Positions 11,226 to 22,552 of a stretch of 64,000 nucleotides of DNA are shown piece after piece. The position numbers were made by a program, and so were the translations under genes. A model generated the notes under the pieces. It did no database searches, was not told the origin of the DNA, and saw only the letters and a program-made list of their open reading frames with translations. Each line of letters starts with the position of its first letter. Position 1 is the first letter of the stretch. The stretch comes from Prinia subflava (Eukaryota > Chordata > Aves > Passeriformes > Cisticolidae), in NCBI RefSeq assembly GCF_021018805.1, contig NC_086247.1, positions 96,117,338 through 96,181,337 on the forward strand. Direction: 5' to 3'.

Positions 11226-12004
11226 AGTTATTGATAATTATACTGCATCTGGAATTCCATCTGGAAATATTAAAATTGATACACTTATTATCCCCTCAAC
11301 TCTGCATGCTCATATTCTTTCTCAGGAAAAAAATGTTTTGCAGAAGTTATTGACAGCAGTGCTCCTTTTGCATAGGTATCAGAGCTTGTGATCAACATCA
11401 GTGTATCACACCAGTGTCAGAGGGTCTACGTACTGCACTGCACAGCTGAGGTACTATTTCACTCCCCCTGAGAGACAGTACTTTAGTTTCTTTGATCTTT
11501 AGAACTGGACATTACCTCTTAAACTTACCAAAAGCAGTACTGTTTGTGCAGACTGAAAAATGTGAAGTATTATAAAAAAGCACATTTCTTCTTGGTTTTG
11601 CTTGGCTCTTAAATTGGGCCATTTGAAGCACTATGGATGAAATGCAATGTATTATTTCTCTCACAAAACATTGAGCTCTGTTCAAAACTAGCTTTCATGG
11701 TTTAACACCAATGTCTCAGTTTAGGGACAAATTTAGGAGAAGACACTCTGGAATGAGTCATCTCCTCTAAGAGGGTTCCAAAAAATCCCATTCCACCAAT
11801 AGGAAATGAATATTAATGGATAAAAGTGAAGAAAAAAATCTCCAAGAGTTTATTAATGCCCACAAGACAAGGCAAAAAAGGTAAATAAATGCTAGGTATT
11901 AAACTGTCAGACCTTTACCCCCACACACACTGGAACAAAACTCCAAAATGCTTGGGAAAATACTGGCTTGCAATACATGGCTAGCAACATGTGGTACAGG
12001 GTGG
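11226..12004. other. Non-coding, no recognised feature
   Basis: AT-rich sequence with no gene, no long frame and no repeat I can name. Confidence 0.5.
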
Positions 12005-12512
12005 TGTCGGAGTCTTTCTCAGGGAGGAAAAAAAAACCAACAAGAGTTTAATGCAGCAATGTGGGCAACAGATGAAAATCTGGTGACTCTCTGGTGTTGA
12101 CCTGCTTCCACAGCAGATGAAGCAGCTGGGCTGAAACCTCTTGGTGTGCTTTCTCTCCCTGGCTCATCTTTCCCAAGGTTTGGGAATGAAACAGAGTGGC
12201 CCCTCTCCTGCTGATCCTAAGCAGCCCCTCTCCTGCTGCAGCCCACATTTCTCTGGCCTTGGACTAACAGAGTGTCCAGTTCACCTCCAAAGGTTTCTGA
12301 AGAATTGCTGCTGCACCTTCTCCAAGGCCAGGGAAGGGAAAAATTTCTTGCCTGGGGTAACAAAAACCAAGCAAAAGCAGACCGAATGGCACCTGGATGC
12401 CTGGGGAGTGAGGCTTTGAGAAAGCCCGCCAAAGCCCATAAGCCCCTGCCCCTGGCCACACCTTCAAGATACAGCAACCATCTTTGGGCATAAAGTGGTG
12501 GATCATGGAACA
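12005..12512 (-). mobile_element. Possible LTR, unclassified
   Basis: The block begins TGTCGGAG and is followed directly by a family N LTR. The TTTAATG motif near 12050 would be a CATTAAA-type signal on the minus strand. Its base composition differs from the flanks and it contains overlapping frames of 66-111 residues without domains. I found no second copy in the window and no clear target duplication, so both the call and the ends are tentative. Confidence 0.35.
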
Positions 12513-12515
12513 GGC

Positions 12516-13125
12516 TGTCATCATAAATCATCCTAAGACACCCAGCCAGCAACTATATACCATGCAACCGGTTAACAATTCTCTCCTCCCTGCCCCAGAA
12601 GAATGGGGGATGAAAATCTGAAAAAAATAGAACTTGTGTATTGAGTGAAGGATTTAATGATTGAAATGAAGTAAAATATACTACTGCTGCTACTAATATT
12701 GACTGTAGTGAAAAGGGAGATAACAATATGAGAGGAGTAAAACTCAAAACAAAAACTGACTCCAAGTGATGCACCATACTATTGCTCAACACCTGTTGAC
12801 TGATGCCCAGTCAGTCCCCAAGCAGTAATCAACCCATACTGGCCAGTTGCCCCCAGTTTATATACTGAGCATGCCATTCTATGGTCTGGGATATCCCTTT
12901 GGCCATTCTGGGTGAGCTGTCATGGCTGTGCTACCTCATAACTACTTGTGCACCAGCTCACTGACAGAGCACGAGACACTGAGAAGTCCTTGGTTCAGGG
13001 TAAGCACTACTGAGCAACAACTAAAACAGTAGTGAGTTATCATCATTTTTGTCATAAATTCAAAACACAGCACTGTAACAGCTACTAAGAAGAAAACCAA
13101 CTCTATCCCAGACAAAACCTGAACA
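12516..13125 (-). mobile_element. LTR, family N, copy 2
   Basis: Aligns with 7800-8382 in the same orientation, including the TATATACTGAGCATGCC and CCCTTTGGCCATTC blocks and the CTCTATCCCAGACAAAACC end. Divergence between the copies is high, so both are old. No target duplication was found. Confidence 0.65.
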
Positions 13126-13145
13126 CCACTGTAGATTAATCTAAT

Positions 13146-13739
13146 TTAAGACTTCATTTTGTCAGTCCAAGTAGAGCTGACTGTCATTTTTCTACTAAAA
13201 CCATAATTTTTGTTACATCCAGATAATCTGAATAATAAAAAAATAGCCTGTTGACATATACTGCTAAGGCTAGTGGGAGTCTTTTTGCAGTAATATACTG
13301 GAACCCCAAAACTTTCAAACAGAGTAAAGCTTAAGCATCTGAAGAACAGATGGCTAACAAATAGAACCTGGCAATATATGCGAAATTTAGGGGCTGGTCC
13401 CCTCCCCTCTGCTAAAAATTCCTGGAACCTTGAAAGAATGTCAAATAACTTCTGTGATCTTTCTCTGCAGATGTTCAAATACAGATGCAGCATTGTGAAA
13501 TCAAAATAATTTTTCTTCTGCTCAGTAAAAACAATGGCACCACAAGAAAAATGTCCTTCTTGCCTGACTAATTTCTCTTCCACCAAATAACTGGCTATAA
13601 TTTCAATAATGATTTCACACTGGTACATTCCCTGGAAAGCTATTGGCAGACTTGATGCTGATATACCTTTGCCTGTGTTTGTGGTCATGTTCTGGGTAAC
13701 CCAAAATGTTACTGTATTCCACATATATCTGTGCCCCAA
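13146..13739 (-). CDS. Unrecognised 197-residue ORF (doubtful)
   Basis: This is the longest open frame in the window. It starts at a methionine and runs 197 codons to a stop close to the 5' end of the minus-strand family N LTR at 12516-13125. A further minus-strand frame (13709-13981, 90 residues) overlaps its start in another frame, so a frameshifted longer ORF is possible. The position just upstream of an LTR in the same orientation is where the 3' end of a provirus would lie. However, I see no envelope, polymerase or gag motif, no signal peptide and no clear membrane anchor. It may be a chance ORF. Confidence 0.2.
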   Translation of the reverse strand: MGHRYMWNTVTFWVTQNMTTNTGKGISASSLPIAFQGMYQCEIIIEIIASYLVEEKLVRQEGHFSCGAIVFTEQKKNYFDFTMLHLYLNICRERSQKLFDILSRFQEFLAEGRGPAPKFRIYCQVLFVSHLFFRCLSFTLFESFGVPVYYCKKTPTSLSSICQQAIFLLFRLSGCNKNYGFSRKMTVSSTWTDKMKS

Positions 13740-14019
13740 ATTGCTACTGTCTCTTTAAGACGCAGCACCATACCTGAAAACAGAATTGCAAGAGCCAGCA
13801 AACTTCCAGCGTCCTTTGAAAAATAAGAGCTGCCCAAGCAGATCTTTTTTGCTTTGTGGCTTTTGCAAAAGGCAGAGGTTCTGCTTTGATTTTTTTCATT
13901 TTTCCCTGTCCTCCAGAGGCAGTTGTTTCCAGTGAGTTTCTGCACTTGCCACAGTAGCAACTTGAGAAGCTGTATTTTCAATCAGAAACTGTTTTGGAGT
14001 GAATTTTGCAACACCTGTC

Positions 14020-14652
14020 TGCAGGGAGAAGACTGAGTCAGTGTAGAAGATTGGGTCATAGTGTATCGGTGCTCAGGTTCCCCATCCCACCCCTTCCATC
14101 GGAGCTGGGACCTGAGAAGCAGCTCCATCAGCACTGGTGGAGTTTAGCGGGTGTCAGGAGGTGGCAACACTGATCCTACACACTCTTGGCAATTCCTACC
14201 TGCCACTAAAAAGGCTCCTACTTGCTCTTTTTCTTTTGTTCCAGGGGAAGGTAGAGCCAAGCAGGGTTTGTCAACAATTTCCCTTTTGTCTCCTGGACCA
14301 CGCAGTCATCTGCAGAGAGCTCTGTCTTGGGGGTGAGGGTTTTTCTGCCATTTTCCTTTTGTCTTCCCACATGTGGTTGCCCGTGGTGGGCATCATCCTG
14401 TGGAAGTACAGTACTTCTCAATTTTGCTTCTCTTTGTTCCCAGAGAGTTCTAGAGAACTAGAAAATTTTTATCTAGTGATTATTTACTGTTATTTTTTGC
14501 CTGTTGCTGTTTATCTTCTTAGTAAACTATTTCCCCATTTTTATCTATACATTTTTGTTTCTCCTTACTAGTGGAAAGGGAATGGTTAAAAGTATAAGGG
14601 GAGGTAAGTCATTTTAGATTGTCCACCTCTGAAACTGTCTTAAACCAAGACA
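14020..14652 (+). mobile_element. LTR, family D
   Basis: The 3' part has a TTAGTAAACTATTTCC polyadenylation-like block and ends TTAAACCAAGACA, the same terminal motif as LTRs A, B and C. The 5' end is not resolved and no duplication was found. The 144-residue plus frame at 14137-14571 lies within it and is not a gene. Confidence 0.5.
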
Positions 14653-14974
14653 GGTTATTAGCCTCTAGAAGCCTCTAGATCTATGTGATAATTTTAAATT
14701 CTCAGGAAAATTAATCCACGAACACCAGAGGTTTATGTCTAAAAAGGAGACAGAGGAGTCCTGTTAATTTATTCAAATAAAGGGAGAAGCCATGGGGCAT
14801 TTCCCCAGGAGCTTGTCAATTTTTTGGAGGATGCAGCCTGTTTTTTATCCTAATTTCCCAACTGCATGTCCCTCTCTCTTTCCATATTGGCTGAGGCGCT
14901 TGAGAGGTACAGACTTCCTAAAATGCCTAAGGCTCCCTTCTAATGTATAATCCCCCTCCTTTGTCTTTTCCTTG
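14653..14974 (-). mobile_element. Possible LTR remnant
   Basis: A TTCAAATAAAGG/AATTTATT block near 14770-14785 and a GGGGCATTTCCCC palindrome near 14795-14807 suggest part of an older minus-strand LTR, cut on its right by the LTR at 14975. No second copy is seen in the window. Tentative. Confidence 0.3.
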
Positions 14975-15616
14975 TGTTATAAGTACATATTATATTATTG
15001 GCTTTTCACAAATATTGAAATGAATACTGTATGTATGATGTTGAAAAACTTTGCTGTATTAATATAGTTTCTTTTATTTCTGCTGTTAATGAAACTTAGA
15101 AATAGTAGTGTGATGAATATATATATATATTTCTTAGGCTATAGCATAGTATTAAAATAAAGACTGCTTTTGTTCATATAACCTGGAGAATGGAAAAGAT
15201 AATCAGAAACCTGCCCCCCGCATTCCTGGATTATTTTATCCAGATGAAGATGGCAGTGACCAGAGCTCCAGGGGAGGAATTCATGGAACCGCTGTTATCA
15301 GGGAGTGTGAGACTGGATGGAGCCACCAGAAGATTGATTTGCAAGATAAAATGGTTGGGGGAGAAGCTGAAACTGAGCAGAGGAACATCTAAACTCAAGA
15401 GCAGTGTTTAAATAATGCATGGGGATCTATGAATATGCAACAAGCTGGTGCTTTTAAGGAACAAGCCTTTGTTAGTAAATTGTGCTCTTGGCAAAATGCC
15501 AAGTCACCCAGCCGTAGTTGTTTATTAATTTCACTATTCACTTTATTTCTGTCTCTTGATTGTCTTTTTATTAAACCTTTTGAATTTTACCAAGAAAACG
15601 AACCTCATTTTTCACA
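14975..15616 (+). mobile_element. Solo LTR, family M, copy 1
   Basis: Begins TGTTATAAGTACATATTATA and ends TTTTTCACA, flanked by CTTG (14971-14974 and 15617-15620). It matches 18457-19131 at both ends, including GGCTTTTCACAAATATTGAA near the start. An (AT)n run lies at about 15118-15131. The 4-5 bp duplication and the TATA-bearing layout fit an ERVL-like or ERV1-like family, but the class is inferred. Confidence 0.75.
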
Positions 15617-15719
15617 CTTGTATCAATTAGTGGAATTCATAATGGAATTTATAGTCTTCCCATTGTTTCATTTGATGTCTATATAACTTAGGTCAAAGTT
15701 ACAAGGTGCTTAAAAAGCT

Positions 15720-15895
15720 TGAGTTATAAGATACCAGTATAACCTGATATCGTTATATAACCTGATATCAATATAACCCAAACCATGACTTTTTATATAT
15801 CTATTAAACCTGATACCTATATAATCTGAATCATAGCTTTTTATACCTGTATAACCTGAATCATAACTTTTATACCTATATAACCTGATATAAAT
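15720..15895. repeat. Degenerate AT-rich minisatellite
   Basis: Imperfect repeats of a unit containing TATAACCTGA(A)TCATA(A/G)CTTTTATACC recur about every 30-35 bp, with several shorter TATAACCTGATATC copies. It lies in the 5' part of an older LTR-like unit. The chance frame at 15841-16098 (minus) arises from it. Confidence 0.75.
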
Positions 15896-17240
15896 AATTT
15901 TTCATACAATGTAATGGCTAGTATGTGGTTAACTAATTGCTTAATGCTGAATAGACAAAAAAATAAAAAAAATCTTGCCAGGTTGATAGCTGTAGAGATA
16001 GACAAGTATAGTATTAATGAAAAATTGGCAAGTGCAAAGCAAATTTGCCACAAAACAAAGAATTTAGGCCGATTAAGACCAGATAGACCAAGGAACACCT
16101 AACTGCACGTGCTCTGAAGACAAAGTTGAAAAGTCCAGATGCAAAGAAGACCTTGGAAACTTTCATCAAAAAAACCCTGATGACCCCTGAATTGGTCAGA
16201 CACAAGCACAGTGCAAAAGAACTATCTAATAACCATGAGATCATACTATGTAAATTAGTTCCAGCACGTATGTGATGATATTGTAATGACACAGTGATAC
16301 TAAGCAATACTTAGTGTATAAATATACCACAGCACTTGATAAAGGTGGAGATATCCCCCTGTTGGGCCTTAGATTTGCCTCTTTTTCACTTACAGAATTT
16401 TTTCCCATAAGTTGCTAAGAAACCTTAACGAAAGTACTTAACCAAAACAAAGGGAGTAGTTGAAGGACATGGCAGCACAAGGCTACACCCATTGTTTTTG
16501 AGTCTCGGGGAGCTCCCCTCAGAGGGGAGAGATAACATGAGCTTTGGGAAAGGTAAAAGACAGAGCCGGGGGGGGGCGGGCAGTGGCTCTCTTGCTCATG
16601 GCATCAAGGAGGACAGTCAAGCTGCCCCTTGCTGCAGGAAGAGTTCACAGCCATCACTCTGCCTCATCCTGGGAAATCTACCGTCATCTGCCTGTGTACC
16701 CAGGAATCCTGAGCTCGCCTTCTCTGGCCCTCCCCCCACTACCGCTGCTTCTTCAGAGCTCTGAGGCTTTTCTGCTACTCTGTAGCTTTGTACTGCCCAG
16801 CCCTGCCGGGATACCCCTGCCGCCCCATCTATCAGCGCAGAGCTCCTCATCTCATCCACCAGCCCGGGACTTTCCACCCTTCCAGCTTGGCCTCTCGGAG
16901 TCCTGCAGGGGCACCAAGATCAAACTGCCCTGGGCTTTTGTGAAAGAAAGCCCTCAAGGTTCCTGGTTCTGTTTATTATTAATGCTGTAGTTGTTGTTGT
17001 TTGTTTTTGTTATATATACTAGTAAAGAACTGTTATTCCTATCCCCATTCCTCTGCCTGAAAGCTCCTTTAACTTTCTGGGTTGGAATAATTTGGAGGGA
17101 GGGGATTTGAATTCTCCATCTCTAGGGAGGTCCTGCCCCCTTCCTAGCAGATACCTGTCTTTCAAACCAAGACATCCCCTCACCACCAGTGCTGCAATAA
17201 ACAAATACCTGCTCTATTGACGTCGGTTTATGGGGATTTA
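15896..17240 (+). mobile_element. Old LTR, family E, split by LTR B
   Basis: The left part ends with a TATA-bearing stretch (GTGTATAAATATACC near 16314-16328) and GTGGAGATATCCCC. The right part resumes at 17175 with TCACCACCAGTGCTGCAATAAACAAATACC, which supplies the polyadenylation signal. This order of promoter, then AATAAA, shows a plus-strand LTR interrupted by the 815-bp LTR at 16360-17174. The outer ends are not fixed. The minisatellite at 15720-15895 may belong to its U3. Confidence 0.55.
16360..17174 (+). mobile_element. Solo LTR, family A, copy B
   Basis: Begins TGTTGGGCCTTAG and ends AAACCAAGACA. The flanks carry TCCCC (16354-16358, plus one extra C, and 17175-17179). It is an uninterrupted homologue of the LTR at 1888-4321. 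A long G run lies near 16568-16577. The 148-residue frame at 16544-16990 is a shadow within the LTR. Confidence 0.75.
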
Positions 17241-17265
17241 TTTCCAGCCTATCTTTTGGGAATCA

Positions 17266-17455
17266 GTTTCATCTCACAGTATTAAATTTTCTTTATCAAC
17301 AGACCTATAGTTTGTTTGTAAAGACAAATCTCTCCATTTATCAGCCAGTGGTATCCTTCCCATTGTTTCTTTTATCTCACAGTATTTATCTTTATTTACT
17401 AGCAGACCCACAGTTTGATTGTAAAGGCAAGTCCTTCATTCCTTTTGAAATCATT
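17266..17455. repeat. Tandem duplication, about 102 bp unit
   Basis: Two diverged copies of a segment (about 17266-17340 and 17368-17450). Each contains ATCTCACAGTATT, then CAGACC, ACAGTTTG/ATAGTTTG and TTGTAAAG(A/G)CAA. They lie just after the end of LTR E. Confidence 0.75.
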
Positions 17456-18456
17456 ACATGTCTATTCATTTTTTGTTACTTCTTTCCCCACACTCCTTGG
17501 TACTCCCCAACCTCCCCCTGGTTTTCCATACGACAAGACTAGAACCCATATTTACTAAATGCTAACAATACAGGAGGAAGGAGCTGGAGGGGGGAGGAGG
17601 CACTGAATATTTAAGTAAACTCTTGCATTCCTGCTTACTTAAACAATAATGGATCAATGCTTGTCTGCCCCTCCTATAAATAAAGCATTTTCTTAAAAAA
17701 TATACTCTTTTCATTGCAGGTACTGCACTAGATCAGGTTTGTTGTAATGAGTTCCCTGAATTAGCAGTTAATGGAAGTTGAGAGTGTTTGACTTGTCAAG
17801 GATGGAATCTCTATCTTCTGGAACTCACACATAAAATTCCAGTCTAATTATGATCAGAATAGATATTCTTGCATAGCTGACAAGCTGCTCATCTGCACTT
17901 GAAGAATTGATACGCAAAGGGGTAACACAAAAAAGAAAGCTCTAACCTTAGTATTTACCAGTAGTATGACCCTCTGTCCTCTTTTAATTCTTGATTCTAC
18001 TTCCATTTTGAGAAAACAAATACCAGTTGTTTATTTTTTCAATACCAGGACAAGCAGCAGAGCCATATTGGCATTGGTTGGTTTAGTTAAGCTTTGCAAA
18101 CCCTTTCATATATAACAAATCATATTTAGAAGATGACGGTAAGTTCCCCCAGTAATTAAAAGTAGAGTCAGAGCACTAAAGGAATGGAAATGGTAAGATT
18201 TCATTAAGGTAGGATTGTAAAAAGTCTTTCAGAAGGTGTTGGCATTTCCACATTGATACTATTTCATTTCAGATATTCAAACACATCAATAACCATCCTA
18301 TAATGTCAAAGTAAAAATATTGACTTAAGTTCTCGCCTCCTCTTGCCAACAAGGACCAGATGAACTCCCCTTAAAATGGATGTCAGTCCAGCATTAGTTG
18401 GCGATGTTGCTTTTGACTAGCTCATAAAAGCCACCTTCATATACATCTTTACATAT
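17456..18456. other. Non-coding, no recognised feature
   Basis: AT-rich sequence with AATAAAGC near 17680. It may hold the last part of an old retroelement. No gene is seen. Confidence 0.45.
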
Positions 18457-19131
18457 TGTGATAAACACATATTATAGTTTTGGCTTTCACAAATATTAAA
18501 GTGGATGCTATGTGTTGTGCATTATAATATCATGCTATCTTTTGCAGAAGTAGCTATAGTTGTGAAATAATAATGAATGCTTTTATTTTTGTAGCTAACT
18601 GGCAATAATTAAAATAACTCAGACATTTGTGAAGTAGATGGTGTTGATTTAGGGTACTTGTGGTTAACTTGCAATAACTGAAATAACTAAACCGTCTGCA
18701 TGGTCAGATAACATTTGAGGAATGGGTGTGACGAGGATCCCTGCTACTGACACTGACTATCAACAACTGTCACCTGCTGAAACCACAGAAGAGGGGGCCA
18801 TTGTGTGGGGTGACACACGACCCTCAAAACCACAACCAAGATTACTGCACATGCTCTAAAAAGGCAGATTAGAGGAGGGTCATGGCAAAAAGTTCCTGGA
18901 ATATGTAAATTAGCTCAAGGAAATGTCTGAATATGTATAATCATTTATGAATATATATTAGACTGATGTAATAGAAAGGGTATATAAGAAGGGTTGCTAT
19001 AGTTCGCTGGGATACCTCTGGCTACAGCTATGCACCCAGCACTGATACTTTTGCGTTATTGATTTTGTCCCTTATTGTCCTTTATTAATTTTTTTTTTTA
19101 ATTTAACTGAGGAGTGGCTTCATTTTCCACA
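18457..19131 (+). mobile_element. Solo LTR, family M, copy 2
   Basis: This 675-bp unit begins TGTGATAAACACATATTATA and ends TTTTCCACA, flanked by a perfect 5-bp duplication CATAT (18452-18456 and 19132-19136). A TATA box lies at GGTATATAAGAAGG near 18979. It is homologous to 14975-15616 in the same orientation. No coding sequence. Confidence 0.85.
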
Positions 19132-19136
19132 CATAT

Positions 19137-20580
19137 CATGACTCCAGTCAGTTTGGGATATTTCAAATACATTCATTAGTCATAATTTGTAATTTCTCAA
19201 GGAAAAGCTTGCATGACAATATCAGAGCTTCAAGCTATCTAACACTAGCTTTTCCTGTACAAGGACCCTTTCTCCCTTAATCTAGTTCTCACCCTAAAGA
19301 AATAACTCACTTGTGCATTCAGACTCTTTGGACACAGAGTTCAGGCAATGGAGGGCAGGATGAAATGCACAGGAAGATTTATGCAGGGAAATTAAATTGG
19401 TAGTTCAGAAATTACCCCTTGTATGCTATTTGGCATATACCCGAACTCCTTCATGCACAAGATCAACTCATTTTATGAAGTCAAATAACTTCAGTCTCTT
19501 GAAGTTGGCTGGTATAGTGGCAGCCAAGTATTCATTTAGGACACCCAAAAGGTACAAATAAATAATAGTAGTGTTAAACCCTATTCCTTAATTTTTTTTT
19601 CTGTAAAAACCCCATATTTTTTACCTAAATCATAGCATGCCAGCTGCTGTCTTAACATAAATGTTTAGAAATTATTTATCATTTCTTGGATTAGTTGAGG
19701 AAAAACAAAACTGATTGATCCAGTTCCTCTAAACCTATTTTAAAATGCCTCTGCTTGAACACTGAAATTCAAATATTTGGAAATAGGCAATGAACCCTCT
19801 GCTGTTCAGACATATTTTACAGTATGACAGACAAATAAATGTGTCTTGAACTTCTCAGGAGGCATCAGAGGGAGGGAAGTGCAGATTTATACCTTTTCCA
19901 TTGTTGCACTGGAGGAAACTCAGTAACACAAAGAGAAGACAGCTGAGAGGTTTTGCCCACAATCCCTCATTATAGAACCAAGAGCTATCCAGAGTAATGG
20001 CCTTAAATTCTGATGGCAATTAAAGATTCTCAGCAGTGTGGTTAAAGCAGCTGTGCCTTTCCTAAAGCTGGAGATCTAAGAGTTAAAACATGTAAAATTA
20101 TAGCACATTTCTGCTAACTTACATTGCACAGGGTACCAAACACTTTTTGACAAAGAAAGGAACAATAGTCTCTGTCACTAAGCTTACAATGCCATGCGTC
20201 CATCACATGGTTATCCTTTCTGCTTCTTAGCAGTATGCATCCTTTCACAGGCAAGGAAAAGAAGTCTCTTAAAAAACAAATTGAAATAATTAATCTACAC
20301 AGACAGGTAGACTACACAAAGAAGCAGGAAATTCCTGTAGGTTGTCCCCTTGTGAAACTGTTTTCAAAGTCGTTCTTAGTGTCAGCTTTACCCGGTTTTC
20401 AGTCTCAGGTTACTTGTGTACTAGCAGCTTACTTTAGTGGCAGACTGCTGGGAAGTTTGCTTTTCTTCTGTACAAAAGCAGCACACCCTCCGAGGCAGAC
20501 TGTTTTGCAAGTTATTAGTTTTTGTTGTTATTGAATCCATACTACTCAGTGATCCAAAAACCTTCCTACCAGGGTAGGGA
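19137..20580. other. Non-coding, no recognised feature
   Basis: AT-rich, unique-looking DNA. The longest frame (99 residues, plus, 20235-20534) has no domain. Confidence 0.55.
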
Positions 20581-21320
20581 AGGCTAAATTTTTCCAGCTG
20601 GAGACAGAGTTTCCGCAGCGGCTCTCTGATTTATCGTCCTGGCCACAGAGGGGGCACATTGTGGTCAGCTCTAGAGCCCGGTAAGAAAAGGCAAAGTGAT
20701 GAGGGAAGGGGCTTGCAGAGCGGTTGAGCTGGTAATGGCAAGGGAAACTCTCAACAACCGGGGAAGCCCTGCACCAGTCGGGGAGGGTTCATGATTTGCC
20801 AATATTGGGTGAGGAGCGGAGAGAGGACAGAGGCGTGGGGCCGTGCTGGAGGCGGGGAGCGGCCGGGGCTGCTGTAAGGGCCGCCAGGAGAACCTGGTGT
20901 GCCACGGGAGGAAGCTGCATCCCCTGCCCCATCGCCACGCTGCGCATGAAGAGGCCGGGACAATGATTCAGGTACGGGGGCACGGAGCGGGCGGAGGCGG
21001 GGTTTTGGCACTGCTGAGTCTGCGGCCACTCCCTGCCGGCTGGCTGCTCCGCTCCGGTCCTCATCTCTTGGGGCGGCGCAGTTTGTACGTGGCAGCGGCA
21101 GCCCGCACCTATCTCGGTGGTGGTGAGGAAAGCCAAGGCGGGGTTTTGCGGAGCGGCGTCTTAGCCGCCTCCCTAAGTCCTACTGGGGACTTCCCAGAGC
21201 ACAGTTTCAGCCCGGCGGAGCCCAGAGCTCCGCTTTGTTCCGGGGCGCGTACGCCGAAGTTCGCGGTTGTTGCTACTCCGGTGACGGGTGCTGAGCCCAT
21301 GGAACTGGCACAGCAGAGTG
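20581..21320 (+). promoter_or_regulatory. CpG-rich patch, candidate promoter and first exon
   Basis: GC content and CpG frequency rise sharply above the flanking AT-rich DNA, mainly in 20840-21290. A CCAAT motif lies near 20798. Two good plus-strand splice donors are seen: CCCG/GTAAGA at 20681 and CAG/GTACGG after ATGATTCAG near 20973. The latter ATG has A at -3, so a first coding exon ending Met-Ile-Gln is possible. This could be the promoter of a gene reading right or an alternative promoter. Frames of 92-163 residues on both strands are GC artefacts. Transcription data would be needed to prove it. Confidence 0.45.
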
Positions 21321-21557
21321 CTGCTTTCCTTTAACACTGACCGCAGCTGGCCACAGCATATGTTCGCCTTCTTACTCTTGGAAATGTTTCTAGTTGCCTT
21401 TTAATATGAATCTAAAGCTCTTTTGGGGGGGCTTTGTCTCTTTTTGGTTGTCCAAAAATGAGAATGGGTTGACAGTCCTGAAGTAGACATACGGGCTTTG
21501 AATGGGTATAAAAGTCTGATCAACATTAAATAATTCTGGTTCTAAGTGATGGGTTTC

Positions 21558-22214
21558 TGTTATAAATGCCAATACGATATTCCAATTAAAATAATAATTC
21601 AGTTTATTAACAAAGATTGAATTACAGAATCTCAGTAAACCCACCAACAGCAGAGATACTTGACAGTGTTTTTCCTGGGAAAATGCCAAGGGTGAACCGT
21701 GAGACACAGAACTTGGCCGTCTGCTGCCTCCCCATCGGTTCACAAATTTGTCCGGTTCAGGGCTTAGTTTTTATACACTTTATTCTGCCCTCGACAATAT
21801 TTCCCCATATTTCCCTTTGTTTCCCGGCTAGCTATTCAAATCCAAGGTTGTCTCTGACCAGGCTGGAAAGAGTTCTTTCTCTCAGTTCATATGTTAATGT
21901 CCAGTTTCTATAGATCCTTATGGCTGATGAATGGTCGAGATATGGATGATGATGCTTGATGATCTGTGAGGGTGTCTTAATGGGTCTCCTCCCGGTGATT
22001 GAGGAAACTGCTGGTCTTCCCGTAAACCTTTTGTCTATTTCTGAATGTGAGCTCTTGGGGTGGTGCCTGCCTTTTCACAATTTGGTTTCACCAACTGCTA
22101 CAAGGTATCCTGAAACTTATACTTTTATACAACACACACATATATACAGTTTTATAGTTTTTCAATTTATCATTAACTATAAGAACATGAATTAATCATT
22201 TCACATTTTTCACA
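21558..22214 (-). mobile_element. Solo LTR, family G, copy 1
   Basis: This 657-bp LTR has a perfect 5-bp duplication GTTTC (21553-21557 and 22215-22219). On the plus strand it starts TGTTATAAATGCC and ends TTTTTCACA. Minus orientation is shown by a GTATAAAA TATA box opposite 21770-21778 and AATAAA opposite TTTATT at 21603-21608. Homologous to 31433-32118. Confidence 0.88.
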
Positions 22215-22552
22215 GTTTCCTTTGATTTCATGACGATAGACAGAAACAGAGAAACCGACAAAATAGCAGATTCAAGGCACAACTGCAATAGGAACTTACC
22301 AGAAATTTGGAAAGCATTACCTAAGAGGCTCAAGGCACACAACTCATTCCAGAGGCTCATTCAATCATCTCTGGTTTTGGTTTGCTAAACAAGGTTCTTG
22401 ACCTTTGAAGTTTCATGCCCCTCCTTCTGGGTTACTTCTGAAAGTTTGATTTAGCAATAGACTTAAATTAATTTTAAGCACATGTTTAAATGTTTTTGCT
22501 GAGTTGGGTTCAGCTTAACAGTCTCTCGTTTTGCATATTTAAGGAAGCAACC
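22215..22552. other. Spacer between two LTRs
   Basis: No gene or named repeat is seen. It starts and ends with the target duplications of the flanking LTRs. Confidence 0.5.

Noticed and set aside
20641..20660. CTCF-like motif (CCACAGAGGGGGCAC)
   Set aside because: The G-rich half fits, but the five bases before AG do not match the CTCF core, so I do not call a site.
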